NCBI RefSeq assembly: GCF_001552595.1
Contig: NZ_BCRM01000024.1
Coordinates: 57,678 to 121,677, forward strand
Source: Rhodococcus erythropolis NBRC 15567
GTDB lineage: Bacteria; Actinomycetota; Actinomycetes; Mycobacteriales; Mycobacteriaceae
Length of the DNA: 64,000 nucleotides
Direction of reading: 5' to 3'
Positions 9,332 to 18,188 of the stretch are shown piece by piece. The position numbers and the translations under genes were made by a program. Under the pieces are notes generated by a model that was not told where the DNA came from, searched no databases, and was given only the letters and a program-made list of their open reading frames with translations. Each line of letters starts with the position of its first letter. The first letter of the stretch is position 1.

Positions 9332-9898
9332 ATGGCCGACTCCGATTCCCGCACTCTGATGCTGGTCGGCGCCATCAATGCCTTCCGTGAACACGGGATC
9401 GCGACGACCTCGCTCACCGAGATCGTCGAACGCTCGGGAGCTCCCCGCGGGTCGGTGTACCACTACTTTCCCGAAGGCAAAGGACAGCTGGCCGGCGAAG
9501 CAGTTGCCTACTTCGGCCGAGGCGTCAGCGCCGCCATCAGTTCGATGATCGCTCAGTCTTCCCCACCGGAGATCATCGACGCGGTTGTCACAATATTTCG
9601 AAACAGCTTGGTAGAGAGCGATTTCACCTCCTCCTGTCCGGTCGCAGCCGCGGCGGTGGAGGGCGCGTCGACGCCGGCGGCATTAACTGCTGCGGGCGAA
9701 TCTTTCACCTCGTGGGAATCGCTTCTCACATCGTTCTTCTGGCAGCAGGGACAGCCGTCCGAGACTGCAGCACAGTGGGCAACCGTCGTGATCGCGTCGA
9801 TCGAAGGCGCGACTCTGATGGCAAAAGCTCAGCACACCACCGCGCCTCTCGATCGGATCGGCGCGCACCTCAAGGCTCTGGTCTCGGCCCCGAGCTGA
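9332..9898 (+). CDS. TetR/AcrR family transcriptional regulator
   Basis: 188-residue repressor-type protein. The N-terminal helix-turn-helix is clear (AINAFREHGIATTSLTEIVERSGAPRGSVYHYFPEGKGQLAGEA). The C-terminal domain is of the LmrA/YxaF type, with SSCPVAAAAVEG and a final helix TAAQWATVVIASIEGATLMAKA. It lies 61 bp upstream of a DHA2 efflux gene in the same direction and probably controls it and itself. The ATG at 9332 fits the family. An ATG at 9215 would add 39 residues without conserved features, though it is coupled to a leader ORF, so the start is uncertain. Confidence 0.9.
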   Translation: MADSDSRTLMLVGAINAFREHGIATTSLTEIVERSGAPRGSVYHYFPEGKGQLAGEAVAYFGRGVSAAISSMIAQSSPPEIIDAVVTIFRNSLVESDFTSSCPVAAAAVEGASTPAALTAAGESFTSWESLLTSFFWQQGQPSETAAQWATVVIASIEGATLMAKAQHTTAPLDRIGAHLKALVSAPS

Positions 9899-9959
9899 CC
9901 AACCCCTCTACTTCCAACCGCTGCTGCCGTCCGCGCAGGAGCAGAGATGGCGTACAAAC

Positions 9960-11567
9960 ATGTCTCACACACTTGCACCGGCGCCCTCGGCGCCCATGAT
10001 GACCAAGTCCCGTCGATTCACTGCGCTGATCTTCATCTGCCTCGCCGAACTCCTTGTCGTGCTGGACAACACAGTGGTCAACGTCGCACTGCCGACGATG
10101 AGCGTCGACCTGTTCGCCAGCGTCAGTGACCTGCAATGGATCGTCGACGCGTACACGTTGACCTTCGCAGGGTTCCTACTCACTTTCGGCCACCTGGGTG
10201 ACCGCTTCGGACGCCGCCGAGTGATGATCATCGGTCTGATCGGCGTCGGCGCGATGTCGCTCGTCGGTGCTTTGGCTTCCAACCTCGAACAGGTGATCAT
10301 GGCGCGCGCTGCCATGGGTGTCTTTGCCGCAGCGGTCTTTCCTGCCACCCTGGCCATGATCACGAACATCTTCACCGACGCCAGAGAACGAGCCATCGCC
10401 ATCGCTGCCTGGACCGCAATGGCCGGCTTCGCGATTGCCATCGGCCCGACGGCAGGCGGTTGGCTTCTCGAGCACTTCTCCTGGCACTCGGTGTTCTGGA
10501 TGAACGTTCCGGCTGCGTTGCTGGTCATCGTCGGTGTGCTGCTGGTTGTTCCGGAATCGAAGGCGCTTCACGTCGGCCGATTCGATTTCGTCGGAACAAT
10601 CTTGTCGCTCCTCGGCATCGTCATTCTGGTGTGGACCATCATCGACGCACCACATCGCGGATGGGTGTCGACATTCAGCATCACGGGATACCTCTCTGCA
10701 ACAGTGTTGTTGGCGGCATTCGTCGCATGGGAACTGCGCACCGATGCGCCGATCCTGAACATGAATCTCTTCCGAATCCGGCGGTTTTCATTCCCCGCCT
10801 TGGCTATTGCGGTCAGCTACTTCAGCATGTTCGGGTTCTTGTTCCTGATCACGCAGTACTTCCAGGGCGTTCGCGAATATTCGCCACTCGAATTCGGCAT
10901 CCACTCTTTGCCTTTCGCCGCCGCTGTTGCGGTGGGCGCCCCAGTTGCCACCTTGGCTGCACAGAAACTCGGCACGACCGCAGTGATGGTGTTCGGCCTC
11001 CTCGTCCTCAGCGGCGGCATGTTCCTGGCCGGCCAGACGACCGTCGAGACGCCCTACCTCGGACCCGTCGTGATCTCGATGGTTCTCATGGGTCTGGGCC
11101 TCGCAATTGTCCAGGGACCGGCTACCGACTCCATCATGTCCTCGGTGCCCCTCGACGAAGCCGGCGCAGGCTCGGCAGTCAACGACACGACGCGTGAACT
11201 CGGTGGGACCCTGGGCGTCGCCGTCATCGGCTCGATCGTCGCCTCGTATTACACGTCCAAGGTGGCTCCGATCGTCGACGCCATTCCCGACGCCGTGATG
11301 TCGGCACAGGAGAAGGGCTTCGCTCGTGAGTCGGTGCTCAGCGTCATCGAGATCCGCTCGCGCGACATCAGTCCGCTCTTCGAGCAGCAGAAGGACAGTC
11401 TGATCTACACGATGAAGGCCGCATGCCTGGAAGGCTTCGCCATCGCGTCGTACTTCACGGTCGGCGCAGCACTGATCACCGCGCTGCTGGTCGCGTTGTT
11501 GCTCCCCTGGAAGCCCGTCACAGAAGGCTCCATTCTCGGCAGTCTGGCGACCAAGACCCCGAAGTAG
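9960..11567 (+). CDS. MFS drug-efflux transporter, DHA2 (EmrB/QacA) family
   Basis: 535-residue, 14-helix drug:proton antiporter. It shows the family motif C-like start LLVVLDNTVVNVALPTM, motif A-like GHLGDRFGRRRVM between helices 2 and 3, and repeated hydrophobic segments to residue ~520. It probably exports hydrophobic drugs or toxic metabolites through the inner membrane. It is co-directional with the adjacent TetR gene, as in LfrA/LfrR-type pairs. Substrate unknown. Confidence 0.93.
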   Translation: MSHTLAPAPSAPMMTKSRRFTALIFICLAELLVVLDNTVVNVALPTMSVDLFASVSDLQWIVDAYTLTFAGFLLTFGHLGDRFGRRRVMIIGLIGVGAMSLVGALASNLEQVIMARAAMGVFAAAVFPATLAMITNIFTDARERAIAIAAWTAMAGFAIAIGPTAGGWLLEHFSWHSVFWMNVPAALLVIVGVLLVVPESKALHVGRFDFVGTILSLLGIVILVWTIIDAPHRGWVSTFSITGYLSATVLLAAFVAWELRTDAPILNMNLFRIRRFSFPALAIAVSYFSMFGFLFLITQYFQGVREYSPLEFGIHSLPFAAAVAVGAPVATLAAQKLGTTAVMVFGLLVLSGGMFLAGQTTVETPYLGPVVISMVLMGLGLAIVQGPATDSIMSSVPLDEAGAGSAVNDTTRELGGTLGVAVIGSIVASYYTSKVAPIVDAIPDAVMSAQEKGFARESVLSVIEIRSRDISPLFEQQKDSLIYTMKAACLEGFAIASYFTVGAALITALLVALLLPWKPVTEGSILGSLATKTPK

Positions 11568-11664
11568 CTACAAGGTTTCCCGATTTGTCCGTATCTCAGC
11601 CCGCCGTTCCCCGATACTGGATTGACCGAGTGGTACCGACGACAGCCCTGCTAGGGAGAATCTC

Positions 11665-13278
11665 GTGTCCATCACCAGTAGAAACAGCTCGCGCCTGTCG
11701 GCTGCGGCGGTTCCGGTAGTACTGACGGTCGCCCTGCTCGCCGGATGCTCGTCCGATTCAGACACCACCTCAGCGCCCGGGCCGGTCGTCAGCGACGCCA
11801 GCCCCGGTTTCGACGCCGGGGTGCCGATCCCGGACGGGCAAATCGACGACGCGGTCGGGGAGCTCGACGGCCTCGCGAACGATCTCATGGCAAGTTCGGG
11901 CGTCCCCGGCATGGCTGTGGCCGTGGTGCACGGTGGTAAGACTGTGTATGCAAAGGGATTCGGGGTTCGCGAGTTGGGTAAGAGCGCCACCGTCGATGCC
12001 GACACCGTGTTCCAACTGGCGTCGGTGTCGAAATCGGTAGGAGCCACGGTGGTCGCCCACGAAGTCGGAATCGGGACCGTCGACTGGGACACTCCGGTGA
12101 TCTCGAAACTGCCGGGGTTTGCGCTTGCCGATCCGTGGGTGACCGACCACCTCACGATCTCCGATCTCTACACGCATCGGTCGGGATTACCGGACCACGC
12201 CGGCGACGGGCTGGAGGACCTGGGCTACAACCGGGCCCAGGTGCTCGAGAAGCTACGCCAACTACCGCTCAATCCATTTCGAATCACATACGAGTACACG
12301 AACTTCGGCGTCACAGCCGGCGCTGAGGCCGTTGCAGCTGCGGCGGGCACCGATTGGGAAACGCTGTCGCAGAACACGATCTACGGCCCGCTCGGTATGA
12401 CGTCGACGTCTTCGCGGTTCGCCGATTACCAAGCCCGAGAAAATCGAACAGTGGGCCACATCCTCGAAGACGGAAAGTACAAGATAGGCCCGGTTCGGGA
12501 CGCCGACGCCCAATCCCCCGCCGGTGGAGTCAGCTCCTCGGCGAACGACATGGCCAAGTGGTTGGACATGGTGCTGTCCGGCGGTCAGTATCAGGGGCAG
12601 CAGGTCGTTCAGACGGATGCGCTCGTGCCCGCAGTGAACCCGGAGATCGTCTCGCGCCACGCGCAGCAGATCGGGGAACGCTCCGGCTTCTACGGCTACG
12701 GGTTCAACGTTTCCGACAGCGCCGCTGGCCGTGTCACCGCCAGCCACTCCGGCGCTTTCCTGGTCGGAGCCGGGACAAATTTCGTGACGATTCCCTCCGC
12801 TGACGTCGGCATCGTCGTTCTGACCAACGGCACGCCTACCGGCGTCGCGGAGACCTTGACCGCCGAGTTCGCCGATCTGGTGCAGTTCGGGAAGATCACC
12901 CGCGAGTGGCGCCCGCTGTACGAAGCGGCGTTTGCCTCACAAGCCGATCCCGAGGGCGAACTTGCCGGGAAGACACCGCCGACCTCCCCCGCGCCTGCCC
13001 CACCGACAAACCAATTGACCGGCGACTACGGCAACCCGTACTGGGGTCCCGCACTCGTGACGCAGCAGAACGGTGCGCTGACCTTGACCATGGGTCCCGC
13101 GGCGGTGACGTATCCGCTGACCCACTGGGACGGAAACACCTTCACGTTTCCGCTCAGCGGCGAGAACGCACCGGCCGGGACGGTCTCGAAGGCCACCTTC
13201 GACGGAAACTCGCTAACCTTGGAGTACTTCGATCACGATCATCTCGGTACCTTCATCCGGGCAACACCGGCCGAATAA
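11665..13278 (+). CDS. Lipoprotein serine hydrolase, beta-lactamase/PBP4* fold
   Basis: 537-residue exported lipoprotein: a signal sequence ending in lipobox LLAGC (Cys about 28), then a class C beta-lactamase-type domain with the SxxK nucleophile motif in LASVSKSVGA and the YxN motif in YEYTNFG. A DUF3471-like beta domain occupies the last ~90 residues (GDYGNPYWGPALV). Such proteins act as esterases, D-aminopeptidases or peptidoglycan-related hydrolases at the cell surface. Real beta-lactamase activity is not implied. The GTG at 11665 gives a good signal peptide. It lies 17 bp upstream of a limonene-epoxide-hydrolase-like gene, probably in one operon. Confidence 0.9.
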   Translation: MSITSRNSSRLSAAAVPVVLTVALLAGCSSDSDTTSAPGPVVSDASPGFDAGVPIPDGQIDDAVGELDGLANDLMASSGVPGMAVAVVHGGKTVYAKGFGVRELGKSATVDADTVFQLASVSKSVGATVVAHEVGIGTVDWDTPVISKLPGFALADPWVTDHLTISDLYTHRSGLPDHAGDGLEDLGYNRAQVLEKLRQLPLNPFRITYEYTNFGVTAGAEAVAAAAGTDWETLSQNTIYGPLGMTSTSSRFADYQARENRTVGHILEDGKYKIGPVRDADAQSPAGGVSSSANDMAKWLDMVLSGGQYQGQQVVQTDALVPAVNPEIVSRHAQQIGERSGFYGYGFNVSDSAAGRVTASHSGAFLVGAGTNFVTIPSADVGIVVLTNGTPTGVAETLTAEFADLVQFGKITREWRPLYEAAFASQADPEGELAGKTPPTSPAPAPPTNQLTGDYGNPYWGPALVTQQNGALTLTMGPAAVTYPLTHWDGNTFTFPLSGENAPAGTVSKATFDGNSLTLEYFDHDHLGTFIRATPAE

Positions 13279-13295
13279 TCAGCCAAGGACACCCC

Positions 13296-13721
13296 ATGAG
13301 TAGTTCGACAGCCACGGTGAACGCAATGTTCGCGGCCCTCACCGATTTCGACGTGGACGCAGCAGCCGAATTGATGACAGACGACATCGTCTGGCAGAAC
13401 GTCTCGCTCCCCACTCTGCGAGGCAAGAAGACCGTCGTGCGAGCGCTTCGTCTGGTCACCAAGCCTTCACTGAAATTCGAGGCCGAGATGCACCACATCG
13501 TCGGCGACGAGTCCACGGTGCTCACCGAACGCACCGACATCCTGACCGTCGGGCCGCTGCGCATCGAATTCTGGGTGTGCGGAACTTTCGAACTGCGCGA
13601 CGGCAAGGTCTCCGTCTGGCGTGACTACTTCAGTCTGCGAGACGTCGCGTGGGGTGTGGTGACCGCGGTCGGCCGTGCAGTCGTCGGGAGCGGGACACGA
13701 AGTAGGCTTGCTCCGGCCTGA
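13296..13721 (+). CDS. Limonene-1,2-epoxide hydrolase family protein
   Basis: 141-residue cystatin-like alpha+beta protein of the LEH/SnoaL superfamily. Catalytic-triad-like residues are in place: the ERTDIL segment (Arg and Asp), RIEFWVCGTFE, and the Asp of VWRDYFSLRD. Family members hydrolyse epoxides with a directly activated water. The natural substrate here is unknown. The ATG at 13296 follows the upstream gene closely, consistent with co-transcription. Confidence 0.85.
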   Translation: MSSSTATVNAMFAALTDFDVDAAAELMTDDIVWQNVSLPTLRGKKTVVRALRLVTKPSLKFEAEMHHIVGDESTVLTERTDILTVGPLRIEFWVCGTFELRDGKVSVWRDYFSLRDVAWGVVTAVGRAVVGSGTRSRLAPA

Positions 13722-13751
13722 AATCACCTGCCGAAAGCGAGCGAACCTGCC

Positions 13752-14156
13752 ATGCCCGAGAACACCACGCCTGACTCCTTCGACGCCGGCTTGGCTGTGC
13801 GCACCGAAGTCATGGGGGCCGATTTTGTCGACGCCGCCTTCGAGCGCACCCGCGGCACCGACAGCGAAGAACTGCAGAACTTCGTGACGGCCAATGTCTG
13901 GGGTTCGGTATGGACGCGTCCCGGACTCGATCGCCGCAGCCGCAGTCTGATCAATCTGGGGATGCTGATCGCGCTGCGCGCGGAGAACGAACTCAAAGGC
14001 CACGTACGCGGAGCACTACGAAACGGCTTGACGCGCACCGAGATCGTCGAAACCGTGATCCACGCGAGCGCGTACTGCGGTGCTCCGGCGGGACTGGCGG
14101 CGATGCGTGTCGTGCAAGAGGTTCTCGACAACGAACTCGGACCGCTGCAAAACTGA
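13752..14156 (+). CDS. Carboxymuconolactone decarboxylase family protein (PcaC-like)
   Basis: 134-residue all-helical protein with the CMD fold: WGSVWTRPGLDRRSRSLINLGMLIALRAENELKGHVRGALRNGLTRTEI..VIHASAYCGAPAG. It looks closer to 4-carboxymuconolactone decarboxylase than to AhpD, because a CxxC pair is missing. No other beta-ketoadipate genes are nearby, so a dedicated protocatechuate role is doubtful. It is probably co-transcribed with the epoxide-hydrolase-like gene 30 bp upstream. Confidence 0.88.
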   Translation: MPENTTPDSFDAGLAVRTEVMGADFVDAAFERTRGTDSEELQNFVTANVWGSVWTRPGLDRRSRSLINLGMLIALRAENELKGHVRGALRNGLTRTEIVETVIHASAYCGAPAGLAAMRVVQEVLDNELGPLQN

Positions 14157-14174
14157 ACTACTGAAAACCCAAGA

Positions 14175-14210
14175 ATCTCCCCGTGCAGACCGAAGTCCGC
14201 ACGGGGAGAT
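14175..14210. terminator. Bidirectional hairpin terminator
   Basis: 12-bp perfect stem (14175-14186 with 14199-14210), with a small inner GAC/GTC pairing in the loop, between the convergent CMD and phoH2 genes. No long T-run follows. Confidence 0.75.
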
Positions 14211-14216
14211 CGCTTC

Positions 14217-15584
14217 TCAGGAAGTGGGGCCGAACTCCTCGAGCATGTCGGTCACCAACTCGGCGATCGGCGACCGCTCACTGCGCGTGAGTGTGATGTG
14301 CGCAAAGAGCGGGTGCCCCTTGAGCTTCTCGATGACGGCCGCAACTCCGTCGTGCCTGCCCACTCGCAGGTTGTCACGCTGCGCGACGTCGTGCGTAAGG
14401 ACCACTCGCGAGCCGGTTCCCAGACGAGAAAGCACTGTCAGCAGAACATTTCGTTCGAGTGACTGCGCTTCGTCGACGATCACGAACGAATCGTGCAGCG
14501 ACCGACCGCGAATGTGCGTCAGCGGCAGCACTTCCAGCATTCCGCGGGCGAGAACCTCTTCGAGAACCTCTGGCGAAGCCAACCCGTCGAGAGTGTCGAA
14601 AACGGCCTGAGCCCACGGGCCCATCTTCTCGCTCTCACTACCGGGAAGGTAGCCGAGTTCTTGTCCGCCAACGGCATACAGCGGACGGAAGACGACGACC
14701 TTGCGCTGGGTGCGGCGCTCGAGAACGGCTTCCAAACCTGCTGTCAGAGCCAAGGCCGACTTACCGGTGCCTGCCTTGCCGCCGAGAGAGATGATGCCGA
14801 TGCTCTCGTCCATGAGGAGATCGAGCGCAATGCGCTGCTCGGCGGAGCGGCCGTGCAGCCCGAACGCCTCACGCTCACCGCGCACCAACTGAATGCGCTT
14901 GTCGGGAGTCACCCGACCGAGGGCGCTCGACGAGCCACCGAGCAGACGAAGACCCGTGTGACACGGCAGATCTCGTGCTTCGTCAAGGTCCAGGAAACCC
15001 TCGTTGAACAGCTCGTCGATGTCCGTCGAGGCGACGTCCAGCTCGGTCATGCCCGTCCATCCCGATGGCACGACGTCGTGAGCGTGGTACTCGTCGGCAG
15101 GTAGTCCCACCGCGCCTGCCTTCACACGAAGCGGTATGTCCTTACTGACGAGGACTACGTCCTTGCCCTCCGCCGCAAGGTTCAGCGCGCACGCCAGAAT
15201 CCTCGAATCGTTACTGTCCGTGCGGAATCCGACGGGTAGGACCGCAGGGTCGGTGTGATTGAGTTCGACCTGCAGTGTCCCGTTCTCGGTGCCGATCGGT
15301 ACCGGACGGTCGAGGCGGCTGTATTCGATCCGGAGATCGTCGAGCATGCGGAGCGATTCTCGGGCGAACCATCCCAGTTCGTGGTGGTGCCGTTTGCCTT
15401 CGAGTTCGCTGATCACGACCAGTGGCAGTACCACGTGGTGTTCGGCGAATCGAGTGACAGCCCATGGATCGGACAGTAGTACCGAGGTATCCAAGACGTA
15501 CGTGCGAAGTGCATCTCCCGAATGATTCCCGGCTGATAGGTCAGCCCGGGCCGAGTGGGCAGAGACGGAGCGTGATGCAGTCAC
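14217..15584 (-). CDS. phoH2: PhoH2: PIN-domain ribonuclease fused to PhoH ATPase/helicase
   Basis: 455-residue two-domain protein. The PIN nuclease domain has [10 protein letters not shown] (Asp32) and the acidic DSRIL segment near 125. The C-terminal P-loop domain has Walker [10 protein letters not shown] (268-276), Walker B VIVDEAQ (368-374) and [14 protein letters not shown]. PhoH2 proteins unwind and cleave RNA in mycobacteria and can act like toxin-antitoxin effectors (family knowledge). The GTG start is preceded by TAGGAG. The long leader up to 15859 contains hairpins and GTAAC repeats. Confidence 0.95.
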   Translation of the reverse strand: MTASRSVSAHSARADLSAGNHSGDALRTYVLDTSVLLSDPWAVTRFAEHHVVLPLVVISELEGKRHHHELGWFARESLRMLDDLRIEYSRLDRPVPIGTENGTLQVELNHTDPAVLPVGFRTDSNDSRILACALNLAAEGKDVVLVSKDIPLRVKAGAVGLPADEYHAHDVVPSGWTGMTELDVASTDIDELFNEGFLDLDEARDLPCHTGLRLLGGSSSALGRVTPDKRIQLVRGEREAFGLHGRSAEQRIALDLLMDESIGIISLGGKAGTGKSALALTAGLEAVLERRTQRKVVVFRPLYAVGGQELGYLPGSESEKMGPWAQAVFDTLDGLASPEVLEEVLARGMLEVLPLTHIRGRSLHDSFVIVDEAQSLERNVLLTVLSRLGTGSRVVLTHDVAQRDNLRVGRHDGVAAVIEKLKGHPLFAHITLTRSERSPIAELVTDMLEEFGPTS

Positions 15585-15668
15585 GTTGGGCTCCTAGGTC
15601 TGCGCGGCACCCGCGCAAACTCAGCTCGCTGGGCCGGACGGCTCTGGTGTCAGGTGACGCTGTGTCAG

Positions 15669-15714
15669 CTGAAACAAGGGCCGGGCGCCGGCCCTCTCGT
15701 ACTGAGTGTTTCAG
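15669..15714 (-). promoter_or_regulatory. Nested hairpin in phoH2 leader / luxR trailer
   Basis: Inner perfect stem 15677-15684 with 15688-15695 (AGGGCCGG/CCGGCCCT), enclosed by an outer CTGAAAC (15669-15675) pairing with GTTTCAG (15708-15714). Read on the minus strand, the inner stem is followed by TTGTTTC. It could terminate the upstream luxR transcript or structure the phoH2 5' UTR. Confidence 0.5.
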
Positions 15715-15738
15715 TCACGATCAGAACCTCCCGCACAA

Positions 15739-15760
15739 GTAACTTCTGGTTACTCGTTAC
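15739..15760 (-). promoter_or_regulatory. Cluster of GTAAC elements upstream of phoH2
   Basis: Three GTAAC/GTTAC elements at 15739-15743, 15749-15753 and 15756-15760. Two are in inverted and two in direct (7-bp period) arrangement. A fourth lies at 15826-15830. The arrangement resembles sites for response-regulator-type activators, but the cognate factor is not known to me. Confidence 0.35.
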
Positions 15761-15859
15761 TGCCGACGGTACTGCGGATCGGACACTCGCGCCACGGAAC
15801 GAGCCGCACATCTGGTGAACGCCAGGTAACAAAATGCCACTCGTGTGATTCAGCGTCAC

Positions 15860-16579
15860 TCAGGACTCGATCAGACCCCACTTCGCGGCGCGCACCGCTG
15901 CCTGAACCCGCGAATTGGTTCCGGTCTTGACGAAGATGTTCTCGAGGTGGGTGGCGACGGTGCGACGGCTGACGAACAACTCCTCGGCGATCTCGACATT
16001 GCCCGCGCCCCTGGCCACCAATTGCAGTACTTGGATCTCCCGTGGGCTCAGATGGACACGATCGAGCGCCACCTGGTCCCCCACGACGCGCGAGCAGGCC
16101 GCGCTGGACGCCGCCACCACCTCGCGCACGCGATCGACGACGCCGGAATCCGCGAAGCTCATGTGCAGCAATCCGGTCACCTCACGGCCGGAGAACCCCA
16201 ACGCGACCGACGCGCCCTCGGCGTACCCGGACGGCCGCAGCACATCGGTAACCATCTCGACCTGCTCGAATCGTGGCACGTCCTGCCAGAACACTGGCAC
16301 ACCCGAAGCCTCGCGAATGATGCCGAAGAGATTGCGATCGGCGACGAAGTCGTCGAGCAGGAACTCGAGCACCCTGGCGTCGTATCCGGAACTCGCCAGA
16401 GCCCGATGCCGTCCGCTCGACGGGTCCCGGTACGTGACCGCCGCAGCCGAGTACGCGAGTCCACGTGTGCGGAGTTCTTCGGCGCACAGGCCGAGAATGC
16501 CGTACGCCCCGGCCGCCGATGATCGCGGCGCGAACATGTCAGGTCCAGCGCCGCGATCAGGCAGTACAGACGTCATCAC
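15860..16579 (-). CDS. LuxR-type transcriptional regulator with GAF-like sensor
   Basis: 239-residue regulator. An N-terminal GAF-like sensory region (about residues 20-165) includes VREVVAASSAACSRVVGDQ near its end. A C-terminal LuxR/GerE helix-turn-helix occupies about 175-232 (LSPREIQVLQLVARGAGNVEIAEELFVSRRTVATHLENIFVKTG). No phospho-receiver motif is seen. Start codons GTG 16579 and ATG 16576 are adjacent and equally possible. It lies just downstream of the amidase on the same strand and may regulate it. The ligand is unknown. Confidence 0.88.
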   Translation of the reverse strand: MMTSVLPDRGAGPDMFAPRSSAAGAYGILGLCAEELRTRGLAYSAAAVTYRDPSSGRHRALASSGYDARVLEFLLDDFVADRNLFGIIREASGVPVFWQDVPRFEQVEMVTDVLRPSGYAEGASVALGFSGREVTGLLHMSFADSGVVDRVREVVAASSAACSRVVGDQVALDRVHLSPREIQVLQLVARGAGNVEIAEELFVSRRTVATHLENIFVKTGTNSRVQAAVRAAKWGLIES

Positions 16580-16602
16580 ACCAATCTAGCCAATCGTGTG
16601 AG

Positions 16603-18036
16603 CTAGGCCACCACCAGTGAATCGGCCGGCTTCCTGTCCGCCCACGGACGCACCGCTTCGAAGTTCGCGGCAGTCCGCAGAACCAGTGCGTCCTGGCGGT
16701 GGCGTGCGGCGATCTGCAGCCCCACCGGTCGACCGTCGGCGGTGAATCCGGCTGGCACGGTGATCGCGGGGTTGTTGAGCATGTTGTACGGGTAGGTGAA
16801 GAGCCAATCGAGCAACTGCTCACGCAGCGACGCGCCTTCGAGCCACGACGGCGCGAACTGACTGAGCGGGAACGTGGCCGAAGCCAAGGTCGGCGAGACC
16901 AACACGTCGTAGTCGTTCATGAACGTGGTCCACGTGTCCCACATGACGCCGCGGAATGCGTCGGCCCGCCCGACGTCGACACCGGTGAGCCGCTCGGCCT
17001 CGTGCATGATCTCGATCAGGTTGTCGTCGACCTCGCCGCGCTGGTTCTCCCAGTCGAGCAAGTCGTATTCGGAAGCGAAACCGGGAACCCAGATGCCGTT
17101 CCACATCGACTCCGACGGATTTCCCCACTGCGGGGTCGCCTCGGTGATCTGGGCACCCAATTCCTCGAATGCCGCCAGCGCGTCAAGGCACACCGCCAGC
17201 ACCTCCGGATCAACATGGCCGAGGCCGAGATTCGTCGACCACGCGACGCGAAGCCCCTTCACGTCACCCTTCGCCGCTTCGACGTACGAGGTCTCCGCAC
17301 GCTCGATCGAGAGCGGATCCGCATTGTCCGGCCCGGCCATGATGTCGAGCATCAGCGCGTTGTCGGCGACGGTCCTGGTGATCGGACCGTGGTACGCCCA
17401 GTTGTAGAACCGCCCGGCCAGGATGGTCTGCGGAATGACGCCGGTGGTCGGTTTGAGCCCGACGACCCCGCAGAGCGCCGACGGGATACGCACCGATCCG
17501 GCGCCGTCACTGCCCTCGGCAAGTGGCCCGAGGCCTGCAGCCACGGCAGCCGACGCACCGCCACTGGACCCGCCCGCGCTGTTGCCGAGCTTCCACGGGT
17601 TGTGCGTCGGCCCGTACAGATGGTTGTCCGTTCCACCGTAGTAACCGCTTTCGGGAGTGTTCGTCTTTCCCAGGAACAGTCCGCCGGCGCCGCGCAGCCT
17701 GTCCACGACGACGGCATTTCCCGTCGCGATGTTGTCGGCCATCGGCTTCATCCCGAACGTGGTCGGCAGCCCGTCGACTGCCGTCAGATCTTTGATCGTG
17801 AACGGAACGCCGTGCAGCGGGCCGAGTTTCTCGCCCGATTCCTGTTGCCGTGAGAGTTCGGCCGCGTCGCGCGTGACCTGCTCGCGATCGAACTGCACTA
17901 TCGCGTTGATCGACGGATTGACGGCGTCGACGCGCTGGATCATCGCTTCGGCAATCTCGTTGGGCGAGAGACTGTTCGACGCGACCGACGCCGCCATCTC
18001 GGTAGCGGAGAGCCAATGCAGATTCTGTTCGGTCAT
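16603..18036 (-). CDS. Amidase signature enzyme
   Basis: 477-residue amidase that hydrolyses carboxamide bonds. The Ser-cisSer-Lys triad is visible: Lys82 in PFTIKDL, the cis-serine in GNSAGGSSGGASAAVA (151-166), and Ser181 in EGSDGAGSVRIPS. Length is typical of aryl-acylamidase/6-aminohexanoate-type members. Substrate cannot be predicted from sequence. ATG start at 18036. It is followed by the LuxR gene 23 bp away on the same strand. Confidence 0.93.
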   Translation of the reverse strand: MTEQNLHWLSATEMAASVASNSLSPNEIAEAMIQRVDAVNPSINAIVQFDREQVTRDAAELSRQQESGEKLGPLHGVPFTIKDLTAVDGLPTTFGMKPMADNIATGNAVVVDRLRGAGGLFLGKTNTPESGYYGGTDNHLYGPTHNPWKLGNSAGGSSGGASAAVAAGLGPLAEGSDGAGSVRIPSALCGVVGLKPTTGVIPQTILAGRFYNWAYHGPITRTVADNALMLDIMAGPDNADPLSIERAETSYVEAAKGDVKGLRVAWSTNLGLGHVDPEVLAVCLDALAAFEELGAQITEATPQWGNPSESMWNGIWVPGFASEYDLLDWENQRGEVDDNLIEIMHEAERLTGVDVGRADAFRGVMWDTWTTFMNDYDVLVSPTLASATFPLSQFAPSWLEGASLREQLLDWLFTYPYNMLNNPAITVPAGFTADGRPVGLQIAARHRQDALVLRTAANFEAVRPWADRKPADSLVVA

Positions 18037-18131
18037 GGGGTTTCCTTCGCCGGAGGGGTGATGCTCTCAGGCTAGGAAGCGCCGAACTCGGCCACCATCG
18101 GTCATGTGACCGATGCCACAATCCGCGACTG

Positions 18132-18173
18132 GCAAAAAACCAGCGGCCCGGCCCCTCGAAAGGGACCGGGCCG
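18132..18173 (-). terminator. glyA intrinsic terminator
   Basis: 13-bp stem with one wobble (18144-18156 with 18161-18173) and a CGAA tetraloop. On the minus strand it is followed by GGTTTTTTGCC, a proper T-run, 16 bp after the glyA stop. Confidence 0.9.
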
Positions 18174-18188
18174 TCGGTGAAGGAATAC

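Noticed and set aside
12906..13295. Extended reading frame upstream of the epoxide-hydrolase-like gene
   Set aside because: It overlaps the lipoprotein hydrolase gene in another frame. The ATG at 13296 fits the family length.
15585..15859. c-di-AMP (ydaO) or other known riboswitch before phoH2
   Set aside because: I looked for the conserved core and found no match; only a generic hairpin and GTAAC repeats are visible.
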